A stretch of 12,666 bases of DNA from CAYJFK01 sp964369475 (GCA_964369475.1 CAYJFK010000064.1:1-12666), one strand, 5' to 3'. Shown: positions 4,492 through 12,625, counted from the first letter of the stretch. Notes: generated from the sequence alone by a model not told the origin. A program made the numbers and translations.

Positions 4492-6666
4492 AGCGAAAAC
4501 AAAGTACACTCTAAAACCGATACAGACATTGAAAAAGATATAGACGAAATGCTGAAAAATGCTCGAGAGGCAAGGTCGACATCGCCCCCTCCCAAAGCTA
4601 TAACTACAAAGCCACACAAAAAGAAGGTAAACAAGGCCAAGTTTACAGAGGTTAGGGAATTTGTGCAGACCTCTTTTGCCGAGATGCCTCATGAAGAAAA
4701 GCAGACAAAAAAAGATTTTGTTGTGCAAATTCCAAAGGTCGAAGAAGAATTTATACCCTTCGAGGAAGATGACGAGGAGAGCGAAAATGTTACCTTCGAC
4801 GATTACCTACAAGGGTTAGACCTTCCGACAGACCCCGAGTTTACACCGGACAGCGCCGCACCTGATAAGGCAAAGCGAATTAGAGCTATTTTGTCTGAGC
4901 CCGATGAAGAAGGGCGGCCGCCGAATTTTAAGGGGATAAAAAAGAGCGAGAAAAAGGGTTTTAAAATTCGCAAAAGAGCAGAGGATATAAACCCGCTCGA
5001 CAGGGAAGATGCGACCGTTGCGAGAAAGGTCATTGCAAAATCCGCCAAAAGCATGAGAGGGAGAAAGCGAATTGCCGATATATTACTTCTCGTAACCTTT
5101 TATATGCTGATAGGCCAGTATATACCGGCCTTTATCGGTCACAGAGCAGATCTGCCGATGGTGGTAAGCTCGATAACACTTGCGCTACTGCTTGTAGTTT
5201 GCAGAGAAGTGCCGCTTAAGGCACTGCAAGAGCTTGCAAGTTTGCGACCGTCTAAAATGACGCTTGGGACGATTGCCGCAATACTTGCCGTAATTCAAGC
5301 GGCAACGCTCGGACTCTATGGCGACAGCATATACACATATTACACTTCGCTTGTTATCTATATGCTTTTCAGAGAAGAATTTTACATAAGGCGAAAACTT
5401 CGCAGCGAGAGCAAACTATCCTATTCGGACAGGCAGTTGTACGAGCCTAAGAAACTTCCGAAGGATGGATTTTTGTCAGACATAGACGGCAACAAAGTCG
5501 AGGCAATGAGAATTGATAAGGTGACAGATTTGCAGAGCTACTATACAGGTAGTTTTTCACGAACTCCATCGGACGAGATAGGGCAAAGGTTTTTTGTTGC
5601 GGCGACTCTAATAGCCGCAATAAGCCACTACATAAACATAACAGCAGGGCTTGCCACTCCTACCATAACGGTTTTACTACTGTCTTGCCTGTCGGCCCTG
5701 CCGATAGCCGCTATATCGGGATTTTTTGTCCCATATGCCGCAATTTCGAAAAAACTGCTAAAACATGGCACCGTTATTGTAGGGTCTGACGGGCTCGACG
5801 AGCTTTCGCTTACAGATGAAGCACTACTTACAGACGGACAGATATTTGGCAAAAATGTACCTCTATTAAAAGACTTTAAACTATATAACGACATCACATT
5901 CGAAGAGGCGATAATCTGCGCTACCTCCCTAACCGAAGCGCTCGGAATGCCCATTCGCCATTCCTTTTTAAACATGATGGACAACCGTTACGATAGACTT
6001 GTCAAGGTAACGGAGATAAAATATCAAGATGAAGCCGGCATATATTCCTACATGAATGGCAATGTCGTGGCAATGGGAACGGCAGACTTTATGCGCCAAA
6101 ACATGATAAGGCTACCGAGAGACGGAGCGGGCGACAAGATAAAGGAGCGTGGCGGCGAGCCTTTGTATATCTCGATAGGCGGTCGCTTAGGCGCTGTTTT
6201 TGGGGTGGTATATAAACCTTCCACAAGAGCTAAAAGAGTTTTTAAAATGCTGACAAATGCAGGAGTCGGCATATTGCTTGCCACAAACGATCCGCTATTA
6301 ACCGAAGAAGCCACATGCGATATGCTTGGAATTAAGAGTGGCACACTGAGAATAGTTCCCTCGAGAAACAGAGACGAGCTTGAAGGGGAAATTACCGAGA
6401 AGCAAAATGTTTCGGCGCTCTATTCACGCCCTGATGGAATAGGCTTTGCCCATTCGATCGGTGCGGCGGTAAGGGTGAAAAATGCAATTTTTGCAAATCT
6501 TGCGGTCGGTATAATGTACACAGCATCGAGCGCTATACTGCTCTTTTTTGCAATATTTGCAGGAATGTTAACGAGCGTTTCTTCGTTTTTTATAGTAATG
6601 TTCGGCCTTTTGTGGTGCTTACCCATGATCGCCGTGTCGTATTACACAAAAAAATCGGTCGGGTAA
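4489..6666 (+). CDS. Degenerate P-type ATPase-like membrane protein (GTG start)
   Basis: A 725-aa protein. Residues 1-195 are hydrophilic and look disordered, with an acidic cluster at 85-100 and a basic one at 148-195. Hydrophobic segments lie near 195-215, 223-240, 257-276, 281-296, 368-388, 390-416, 668-692 and 696-718. The layout resembles a P1B-type ATPase: four helices, a cytoplasmic loop, two helices, a large P/N-like region (about 430-660) and two C-terminal helices. LKHGTVIVGSDGLDEL, MNGNVVAMGTADFM, VYKPSTRAKRVFKMLTNAGV and LLATNDPLLTEEATCDMLGI align well by eye with P-type sequences. DKTGTLT is replaced by TDEALLT (442-448), TGDN by TNDP, HP by HS, and TGES and GDGxNDxP are absent. 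I infer a non-pumping pseudoenzyme; its function is unknown. The GTG at 4489 follows GGAAGGGGGAG; the overlapping ATG at 4487 meets TGA at once. Confidence 0.7.
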   Translation: MSENKVHSKTDTDIEKDIDEMLKNAREARSTSPPPKAITTKPHKKKVNKAKFTEVREFVQTSFAEMPHEEKQTKKDFVVQIPKVEEEFIPFEEDDEESENVTFDDYLQGLDLPTDPEFTPDSAAPDKAKRIRAILSEPDEEGRPPNFKGIKKSEKKGFKIRKRAEDINPLDREDATVARKVIAKSAKSMRGRKRIADILLLVTFYMLIGQYIPAFIGHRADLPMVVSSITLALLLVVCREVPLKALQELASLRPSKMTLGTIAAILAVIQAATLGLYGDSIYTYYTSLVIYMLFREEFYIRRKLRSESKLSYSDRQLYEPKKLPKDGFLSDIDGNKVEAMRIDKVTDLQSYYTGSFSRTPSDEIGQRFFVAATLIAAISHYINITAGLATPTITVLLLSCLSALPIAAISGFFVPYAAISKKLLKHGTVIVGSDGLDELSLTDEALLTDGQIFGKNVPLLKDFKLYNDITFEEAIICATSLTEALGMPIRHSFLNMMDNRYDRLVKVTEIKYQDEAGIYSYMNGNVVAMGTADFMRQNMIRLPRDGAGDKIKERGGEPLYISIGGRLGAVFGVVYKPSTRAKRVFKMLTNAGVGILLATNDPLLTEEATCDMLGIKSGTLRIVPSRNRDELEGEITEKQNVSALYSRPDGIGFAHSIGAAVRVKNAIFANLAVGIMYTASSAILLFFAIFAGMLTSVSSFFIVMFGLLWCLPMIAVSYYTKKSVG

Positions 6667-6701
6667 TAAATGTAACCCAAACCCTATGGCGGTAGATGTA
6701 A

Positions 6702-6730
6702 TTGACAAACCGACAAAAAATAGTTAGATG
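6702..6730 (+). promoter_or_regulatory. Weak candidate promoter before the SpoIID-like gene
   Basis: A perfect TTGACA (6702-6707) is followed after 17 bp by TAGATG, a poor -10 box. The 98-base gap between the two genes leaves room for a promoter. The gene could equally be read through from rlmB, or use a sporulation sigma factor I cannot identify here. Confidence 0.3.
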
Positions 6731-6764
6731 TTAAATACCATATAAAATATATTGGAGTAGACAA

Positions 6765-8600
6765 ATGACAAAAAAACGCATACTGCTAATTGTGCTGCTA
6801 ATTGCAATGCTTGGAGTGACAGCACAGGCAAACGACGAGTTTTCACTAAGAATAGGGCTATCGCACTCCTCAGGCCCTGTTACCGCTGCCAATGCTCTTA
6901 CTGACGATGGATACAGGCTTGGCTATTACGGGGACGACTTTTTCTTTTTCGAAGTGGCGAGAATAGACAATCACTATGTAACTTTTGCAAGAGACAGCCT
7001 TGTCTATATCTCGGGCAACAGTGTTTCTTCGAGCGACAACGGTGGTACAGCCATTAAACCCTACCATTTAGAGGTAGATGCTACCTATGCCACCCAAGAG
7101 GAGGCGGCACAAAAGCTTGCCGAGATTAGGTCGGCAGGCTTTGAGCAACAGGGCTTTGTTGCCTTTGATGGGACAAGCTATAAAGTGCGCCTCGACATGT
7201 ATTCTACCGAAAACTATGCCGCAGAAGATGCAGGCCGTGTAGAGGGCTATACAGGCGGCTTGCCAGTATACGTAGTCGGTGGATATGGCGACACAATTAC
7301 TGTTGTAGACCTTAATACATACGATATTGTATTTGAATATGCAGTACCCTACGCTTGGCCTGCCGCAGAGGCAATGACTGGGGGGCAGACAATAAAAAGA
7401 GGACAGTTTTACTATCGTGGCGGATTTGAGTTTCAGCGTCACGACGGTGGGGACATAACGCTTGTCAACGCCGTATCTATGGAGGACTACATCAAAGGCG
7501 TGCTACCCTACGAAATGAGCCCGAGTTGGCCGCTTGAAGCCCTAAAAGCGCAGGCTGTAACGGCAAGAACATATGCCCTTGCCTCGCTTGGCAAGCACGC
7601 ATCATCGGGGTACGATCTTTGCAATACCGACAATTGTCAGGTCTACTACGGCACAGAGAGAGAAAACGAGAATATAGTTCGTGCTTCCGAAGAAACGGCG
7701 GGCGAGGTTATATACTATGGAGACAGGCCTGTTGCCACATACTATTTCTCGGCATCGGGTGGATATACCGAATCTGCCTACAACGCTTGGGGCGGCTCTA
7801 CCGCACCTCATGCGCAAGCGGTGCCCGACCCATTTGAATCGGGTCAACCTATAACGACATACTCGACTACACTAACGCTCGACGATTTAACTTCGATTGC
7901 AAATTCGATAGGAGCAAATGTCGGCAGTGTTACCGATTTTTACGTGTCGGAGTACACAGAGCCTGCTCGAAATGTCTATGCCGTTACATTTGAAGGTACA
8001 GAGGGGACATATACAGTTTCGAGAACGGACAAGGTTAGAATTGCACTAAATATGCTTGTAAGAAGTGCTCGCTTTGACATATATCCAACGACAAATCTTC
8101 TCGTAAACGGCGGTGAGGAAATGTCTGTCGAACCGGCCTCCTCCTATGTAATAACAGGGGACGGAGTGACCTCTGCCGTTGGAGTAGGTGTTACTGATAT
8201 GGTACTGCTTACAGATAACGGTACATTTGGTGTGCCAACAGGCGGATCTACATATACCGTAGCAGGAGCAGGTCTTGGGCACAATGTCGGTATGAGCCAA
8301 TACGGCGCAAAGGGCATGGCAGAGGCAGGGTTTAACTATAAGGACATTGTTATGCACTACTACACAGGTATAGATTTGTACAAGCTTATCGGAACAGACG
8401 GGACGATCGAGTATATCGAATACACTCCAAGACCTGTTATTGCAGGGGAAGCACCGTCAGATCAACCGATTGAGCCTGAAGTACCTGTCGAGCCACAGCC
8501 TGAGCCGGAGCCCGAACCCGAGCCGACAGAGCCGACAGACGGCGATGCGGCATATGGCGATCAAGACTACGACTACACAAAGCCCCCACCGGGGACATGA
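6765..8600 (+). CDS. Secreted SpoIID/LytB domain protein
   Basis: A 611-aa exported protein. A signal peptide (MTKK, then a hydrophobic core to about residue 22, TAQA) is followed by an N-terminal region including a SPOR-like stretch (about 98-147, YHLEVDATYATQEEAAQKL). The SpoIID domain runs from about 210 to 545: DYIKGVLPYEMSPSWPLEAL (241-260; E250 matches the catalytic Glu of SpoIID), QAVTARTYAL, DLCNTDNCQVYYG with C286 and C291, YYFSASGG, and GLGHNVGMSQYGAKGMAEAG near 503-522. SpoIID is a lytic transglycosylase that cleaves peptidoglycan stripped of stem peptides during engulfment. The tail is Pro/Glu-rich (about 560-590), then acidic and tyrosine-rich. It is much longer than B. subtilis SpoIID (about 340 aa), so vegetative wall remodelling is also possible. 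queA starts 24 bases downstream. Confidence 0.88.
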   Translation: MTKKRILLIVLLIAMLGVTAQANDEFSLRIGLSHSSGPVTAANALTDDGYRLGYYGDDFFFFEVARIDNHYVTFARDSLVYISGNSVSSSDNGGTAIKPYHLEVDATYATQEEAAQKLAEIRSAGFEQQGFVAFDGTSYKVRLDMYSTENYAAEDAGRVEGYTGGLPVYVVGGYGDTITVVDLNTYDIVFEYAVPYAWPAAEAMTGGQTIKRGQFYYRGGFEFQRHDGGDITLVNAVSMEDYIKGVLPYEMSPSWPLEALKAQAVTARTYALASLGKHASSGYDLCNTDNCQVYYGTERENENIVRASEETAGEVIYYGDRPVATYYFSASGGYTESAYNAWGGSTAPHAQAVPDPFESGQPITTYSTTLTLDDLTSIANSIGANVGSVTDFYVSEYTEPARNVYAVTFEGTEGTYTVSRTDKVRIALNMLVRSARFDIYPTTNLLVNGGEEMSVEPASSYVITGDGVTSAVGVGVTDMVLLTDNGTFGVPTGGSTYTVAGAGLGHNVGMSQYGAKGMAEAGFNYKDIVMHYYTGIDLYKLIGTDGTIEYIEYTPRPVIAGEAPSDQPIEPEVPVEPQPEPEPEPEPTEPTDGDAAYGDQDYDYTKPPPGT

Positions 8601-8611
8601 TTTTAAAGACA

Positions 8612-8627
8612 AGGAAATGTTATTTTG
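8612..8627 (+). promoter_or_regulatory. RBS and TTG start of queA
   Basis: AGGAAATG (8612-8619) is followed by TTATTTTG. An ATG at 8617 gives Met-Leu-Phe and then TGA, so it is a dead end. The TTG at 8625, 9 bases after the AGGA core, yields MKKSDFYYDLPEELIAQTPL, which matches the usual QueA N-terminus. Confidence 0.8.
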
Positions 8628-9647
8628 AAAAAAAGTGATTTTTACTACGATCTACCCGAAGAATTAATAGCGCAAACCCCTCTTGAAAAAAGAGACAGCT
8701 CGAAACTTCTGACCCTTGATAAAAAAACAGGGGAGACTGAGCACAAGAGCTTTTCGGATCTGCCTTCTCTACTTAGAGAAGGGGATATACTGGTGCGCAA
8801 CGACAGCCGTGTTATTCCTGCACGTATATTCGGTTACAGGCAGTCGGGCAGTGCGGCGATAGAGTTTTTGCTCTTAAAAGAGCTTGAAGACGGTGTGTGG
8901 GAGTGCATGGTGCGACCCGGAAAAAAGGCAAAGACAGGTGTTGTGTTTTCCTACGGCGCAGGCCTTACAGGAGAGGTATTGGGCTCGCTTGAAGGAGGGC
9001 TTCGTGCCGTTAAAATGTCCAAAAGCGGCATAGAGCTACTGAAGACCCTCGAAGAAATAGGCAAAATGCCACTGCCGCCATATATAACAGAAGAGCTGGC
9101 AGACGGCGAGCGGTATCAAACGGTATATTCTAAGAATGTAGGCTCTGCCGCAGCGCCAACCGCTGGACTTCACTTTACCGAAGCGCTCTTTGACGAGATA
9201 AGAGCAAAGGGTGTCGAGGTAGTCTCTGTCACGCTCCACGTTGGGCTTGGCACATTTCGCCCTGTCAAGGAGGACGATTTAACCTCGCACCACATGCACA
9301 GCGAATGGTGCACCGTAAGCCCTGAAACGGCGGCCGCTGTAAATCGTGCCAAAGAGAGGGGCGGTCGGGTTATAGCTGTCGGTACGACAAGCCTTAGAAC
9401 GCTTGAATCCATGACGGAGGGAGGCCTTCTTATGGCAGGATCTAAGGATACCGATATATTTATATATCCGCCTTACGACTTTAAAATTACAGACGGGATT
9501 GTTACAAATTTTCATCTTCCGGAAAGTACACTGCTAATGCTGATCTCTGCTCTTGCAGGGAGGGAGAATGTCCTTGCGGCATATAGCGAGGCGGTAAAGG
9601 AGCGGTACAGATTTTTTTCCTTTGGCGATGCCATGTTTATATCTTGA
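8625..9647 (+). CDS. queA: tRNA preQ1(34) S-adenosylmethionine ribosyltransferase-isomerase QueA (TTG start)
   Basis: A 340-aa cytoplasmic enzyme that transfers and isomerises the ribosyl group of SAM onto preQ1 at tRNA position 34, giving epoxyqueuosine. Visible motifs are LPEELIAQTPLEKRDSS (10-26), LVRNDSRVIPARI (56-68), APTAGLHFTEALFDEI (177-192), VTLHVGLGTFRPV (202-214), HSEWC (225-229), GTTSLRTLES (253-262) and TNFHLPESTLLML (284-296). The C-terminus YRFFSFGDAMFI is typical, and the length is normal. The TTG start is supported by its RBS and by the conserved N-terminus. tgt, the preceding step of the same pathway, lies downstream after a 134-base gap. Confidence 0.96.
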   Translation: MKKSDFYYDLPEELIAQTPLEKRDSSKLLTLDKKTGETEHKSFSDLPSLLREGDILVRNDSRVIPARIFGYRQSGSAAIEFLLLKELEDGVWECMVRPGKKAKTGVVFSYGAGLTGEVLGSLEGGLRAVKMSKSGIELLKTLEEIGKMPLPPYITEELADGERYQTVYSKNVGSAAAPTAGLHFTEALFDEIRAKGVEVVSVTLHVGLGTFRPVKEDDLTSHHMHSEWCTVSPETAAAVNRAKERGGRVIAVGTTSLRTLESMTEGGLLMAGSKDTDIFIYPPYDFKITDGIVTNFHLPESTLLMLISALAGRENVLAAYSEAVKERYRFFSFGDAMFIS

Positions 9648-9781
9648 TTTTATCGGGAGATAGATATAACTAAGCCGATTTTGAAGGTTCAAGTGGTGAT
9701 ATTGATCTAATGCCATTAGTGTGATAGATGTAATCCGAGCCTTTAAGGAAAAATACCAAAACAAAAACACGGAGTTAATAT

Positions 9782-10882
9782 ATGTTTGAATTACTAAAAA
9801 CAGACGGACACGCAAGGCGTGGTAGATACACTACAAAACACGGCGTTATAGAAACCCCTGTCTTTATGAATGTCGGCACAGCCGCCGCAATAAAGGGTGG
9901 GCTGTCGTCCTTTGACTTGAAGGATATAAAATGCCAAGTGGAGCTTTGTAATACCTATCATCTTCACTTAAGACCGGGCGACGAGGTCGTTGCCAAAATG
10001 GGTGGGCTTAGAAATTTCATGGGATGGGACGGCCCTGTGCTGACAGACAGTGGCGGTTTTCAGGTCTTTTCCCTTTCTAAACTGCGCAAGATTACAGAAG
10101 AAGGGGTAACATTTGCATCGCATATAGACGGCAGGAAAATTTTTATGGGCCCTGAGGAGAGCATGAAGATACAGGAAAACCTCGGCTCGACCATCGTTAT
10201 GGCTTTTGACGAATGCGTGGAAAACCCTGCTCCCAGAGATTATGTCAAAGCAAGCTCTCTGCGTACGCTCAGATGGGCGCAAAGATGCAAAGATAGTATC
10301 GGTGAGGGGCAACTGCTCTTTGGTATAAATCAAGGTGGCACATATAAGGATATTAGAGTGGAAAATGCAAAGGCGCTATCCGATATGGGTTTTGACGGGT
10401 ATGCGATAGGCGGCCTTGCTGTGGGCGAGCCTGCCGAGGTTATGTACGACATTATAGAAACGGTAGAGCCGCATTTGCCAAAAGACGGTTCGAGATACCT
10501 AATGGGGGTCGGTACGCCCTGCAATATTTTAGAAGCGGTCGCTCGTGGAGTCGACTTTTTCGACTGCGTTATGCCCTCGAGAAATGCTCGTCACGGGCAT
10601 ATAAACACGTGGGAGGGTATTATTAACATCAACAATGCAAAACACAAGGAGGACAACTCGCCGCTTGACAGTCAGTGTGATTGCCCTACATGCAAAAATT
10701 TCTCAAGGGCATACTTGCACCACTTGAAAAAGGCAGGGGAGATGCTTTACAACAGGCTTGCTGTTATGCATAATTTGTATTTTTATAATACACTTTTAGA
10801 GAAGATAAGAGAGGCGATAGAGCAAGAGTGCTATCCGCAACTTCTTGCAAAGTATCTGCCGATACTCGACAAACGCATATAA
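9782..10882 (+). CDS. tgt: tRNA-guanine(34) transglycosylase
   Basis: A 366-aa enzyme that exchanges G34 of GUN-anticodon tRNAs for preQ1. Motifs are ETPVFMNVGT (24-33), NTYHLHLRPG (57-66), LTDSGGFQVFSL (87-98; D89 the general acid/base), AFDEC (141-145), GGLAVGE (200-206), FFDCVMPSRNARHG (249-262; D251 the nucleophile), the zinc site CDCPTC (C299, C301, C304) and H330 in MHNLYFY, 26 residues after C304 as expected. The position often read as FGIVQGG is FGINQGG, and the RNARNG loop is RNARHGHINTW. These look like lineage variants, not loss of function. The ATG follows ACGGAG. With queA adjacent, a preQ1-using route to queuosine is the simplest reading; queuine use cannot be excluded. Confidence 0.96.
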   Translation: MFELLKTDGHARRGRYTTKHGVIETPVFMNVGTAAAIKGGLSSFDLKDIKCQVELCNTYHLHLRPGDEVVAKMGGLRNFMGWDGPVLTDSGGFQVFSLSKLRKITEEGVTFASHIDGRKIFMGPEESMKIQENLGSTIVMAFDECVENPAPRDYVKASSLRTLRWAQRCKDSIGEGQLLFGINQGGTYKDIRVENAKALSDMGFDGYAIGGLAVGEPAEVMYDIIETVEPHLPKDGSRYLMGVGTPCNILEAVARGVDFFDCVMPSRNARHGHINTWEGIININNAKHKEDNSPLDSQCDCPTCKNFSRAYLHHLKKAGEMLYNRLAVMHNLYFYNTLLEKIREAIEQECYPQLLAKYLPILDKRI

Positions 10883-10909
10883 CGAGCGGCATAAAAACGG
10901 AGGGAAATT

Positions 10910-11620
10910 ATGTATTCAATTCTATCCGAATATTACGACGACCTAATGGAGGTCGACTATCAAGGCTTTCATGAGCTGTACAAATCTATTTTTGCAAAAT
11001 ACCAAATATCACCAGAAATAATACTCGACCTTGCTTGCGGTACAGGGAAAATGGCAGAGCTATATCAAGCAAAACACGAGGTGATAGCGATAGACATATC
11101 GCCCGAAATGTTATCTGTGGCGAGAGAGCGGCTCTTGCCAGAGACGCTTGTTTTGTGCATGGATATGCGAGAGCTCGACCTCTATGGCACGATAGATGCA
11201 TGTACTTGCACCCTCGACGGAATGGGCTCCATGCTTACCGAGGGGGACTTTTTGTCGGTGATAGAGCGTGTAAATCTATTTTTGTCAAAGGGTGGCATCT
11301 TTATATTCGATTTGATTTCGGAAGAAAAATTTACAAACGAGCTCGACGGGCGCTCTTATTTCTACGACACGGAAGATGTCTCTTGCGTATGGCAGAGTGC
11401 AGTTGTAGAGGGCATTTGCAATTTCAGCTTGACATATTTTGTCCCGACAGACGATCTGTACGAGCGGTACGACGAAGAATTTTGCGAGCGTGTATGGAAA
11501 GGGGACGAAGTGGAAAATCTAATAGTAAAGGGCGGTATGGAACTGCTTGAAGTTATAGAGGAAACAGGCCGCACTCATTACATTTGCAAAAAGGGTAAAA
11601 ACACGGGTAACTTGGATTAA
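10910..11620 (+). CDS. Class I SAM-dependent methyltransferase
   Basis: A 236-aa Rossmann-fold methyltransferase with an unknown substrate. The N-terminus MYSILSEYYDDLMEVDYQGF is of the Y..L..yYD.lM..DY type common in small bacterial methyltransferases of this class. Motif I is ILDLACGTGKMAEL (38-51), the acidic residue binding the SAM ribose is D62 in AIDIS, the motif III region is CMDMRELDL (83-91), motif IV is DACTCTLDGMGS (96-107) and the following strand is GGIFIFDLI (128-136). RBS GGAGGG precedes the ATG. It lies 27 bases after tgt and 43 before hslO, so cotranscription is likely, but position alone does not identify the substrate. A role in RNA modification would be a guess. Confidence 0.85.
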   Translation: MYSILSEYYDDLMEVDYQGFHELYKSIFAKYQISPEIILDLACGTGKMAELYQAKHEVIAIDISPEMLSVARERLLPETLVLCMDMRELDLYGTIDACTCTLDGMGSMLTEGDFLSVIERVNLFLSKGGIFIFDLISEEKFTNELDGRSYFYDTEDVSCVWQSAVVEGICNFSLTYFVPTDDLYERYDEEFCERVWKGDEVENLIVKGGMELLEVIEETGRTHYICKKGKNTGNLD

Positions 11621-11663
11621 TAAATTTTATCTAAATTATATATACAAAAAAAGGATTGACAAT

Positions 11664-12530
11664 ATGAACTTTATTTCGATGATTTCAGAGGACGGATTTG
11701 TCCACGCAATGGCAATAGACGGCAGGGAGATATGCGAGGAGGCTCGCAAAATACACGACAGCTTCCCTGTTGCAACTGCGGCACTCGGTCGCTCCCTTAT
11801 GGCGGCCTCGCTGCTCGGTGGTATGCTAAAGGTAGATGGGGGATCGCTAACCCTTAGAATAAAGGGTGACGGCCCATTAGAGGGCATTACATGCGTTTCT
11901 GACGAGCACGGCAATGTTAGGGGGTACTGCGGCAACCCTCAGATCGAACTGCCCTTAAATGGCAACGGAAAGCTCGATGTGGCGACTGCTGTCGGTAGAG
12001 AGGGGTATGTTAGCGTTGTTAAAGATCTGCGCATGAAGGAGCCCTATGTCGGTCAGACTCCAATTGTATCGGGAGAAATAGCGGAAGATGTGGCAAACTA
12101 TCTTTTTCAAAGCGAGCAAACAGCCTCTGCACTTGCTCTTGGCGTGCTTGTCGACCGTGATTACAGCGTTAAAGTGGCAGGTGGGTATTTAATTCGCCCC
12201 ATGCCCGGTTGTCCTGAAGATGTTATGCGTATGCTCGAAGGAGCGCTCTACACAGCCGACCCTGTTACCGAGATGCTCGGCGAAGGAATGTCGGCCGAGA
12301 CAATGTTGAAACTTTTGTTACCCGGATTTAAGCTCTCTGTTATCGACCGAGAGGAGAGAAAATATTTTTGTACTTGTTCGAGAGAAAGGACAGAAAAGGC
12401 ACTTATTTCGCTCGGAAGGGTCGAACTTGAGAAAATTTCTTCGGAACAAAAGGAGACCGAAATCCTCTGTGAGTTCTGCAAAAAAGCCTATTTATTTACA
12501 GATGACGATATAAAATCTCTGCTTTTTTAA
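11664..12530 (+). CDS. hslO: Redox-regulated chaperone Hsp33
   Basis: A 288-aa Hsp33. This holdase chaperone is activated in the cytoplasm by oxidation, which releases zinc and unfolds its C-terminal switch. The N-terminal core has ATAALGRSLMAASLLGGMLK (37-56), LTLRIKGDGPLEGI (62-75), GYCGNPQIELPLN (87-99) and YVGQTPIVSGEIAEDVANYL (128-147). The C-terminal zinc switch is complete: C236 and C238 (CTC) with C269 and C272 (CEFC), matching the CxC...CxxC family pattern. Length is normal. The start ATG follows AAAGGATTG. No GC-rich terminator is visible before the tRNA promoter. Confidence 0.96.
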   Translation: MNFISMISEDGFVHAMAIDGREICEEARKIHDSFPVATAALGRSLMAASLLGGMLKVDGGSLTLRIKGDGPLEGITCVSDEHGNVRGYCGNPQIELPLNGNGKLDVATAVGREGYVSVVKDLRMKEPYVGQTPIVSGEIAEDVANYLFQSEQTASALALGVLVDRDYSVKVAGGYLIRPMPGCPEDVMRMLEGALYTADPVTEMLGEGMSAETMLKLLLPGFKLSVIDREERKYFCTCSRERTEKALISLGRVELEKISSEQKETEILCEFCKKAYLFTDDDIKSLLF

Positions 12531-12588
12531 AATTTTTTAAAAAAAGTTTAAAAAAAGTGTTGACATTTGGTATGATATGCCTTATACT
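12531..12588 (+). promoter_or_regulatory. Strong tRNA promoter with A/T-rich upstream element
   Basis: TTGACA (12560-12565), exactly 17 bp and TATACT (12583-12588) form a near-consensus sigma-A promoter. The 29 bases upstream are almost entirely A/T tracts, as in an UP element contacting the RNA polymerase alpha subunits. The predicted start is near 12595, about 31 bases before the tRNA. Confidence 0.85.
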
Positions 12589-12625
12589 AATCTACGTCGC
12601 CGATACACAGAGCAAACATGAAGAT

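Noticed and set aside
4143..4640. Minus-strand 165-codon open frame spanning the rlmB/ATPase-like junction
   Set aside because: It overlaps two well-supported genes, has no recognisable motif and no good ribosome binding site. The other long antisense frames in the window fail in the same way.
4489..6666. Recently decayed pseudogene of a metal pump
   Set aside because: There is no stop or frameshift in 725 codons, a good RBS is kept, and the unusual residues sit in otherwise orderly stretches. This fits a maintained protein better than decay.
6693..6702. Decamer TAGATGTAAT shared with 9725-9734, both upstream of genes
   Set aside because: A 10-base AT-rich match between intergenic regions of this size is expected by chance, and its position relative to the genes differs.
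6739..6746. CATATAAA as a sigma-E-type -10 box for the SpoIID-like gene
   Set aside because: The predicted start would fall on the ribosome binding site, leaving almost no leader, and no matching -35 was seen.
12528..12556. Intrinsic terminator after hslO
   Set aside because: TTTTTTAAAAAA is an A/T palindrome without a GC-containing stem. It is better explained as the A/T-rich upstream element of the tRNA promoter.
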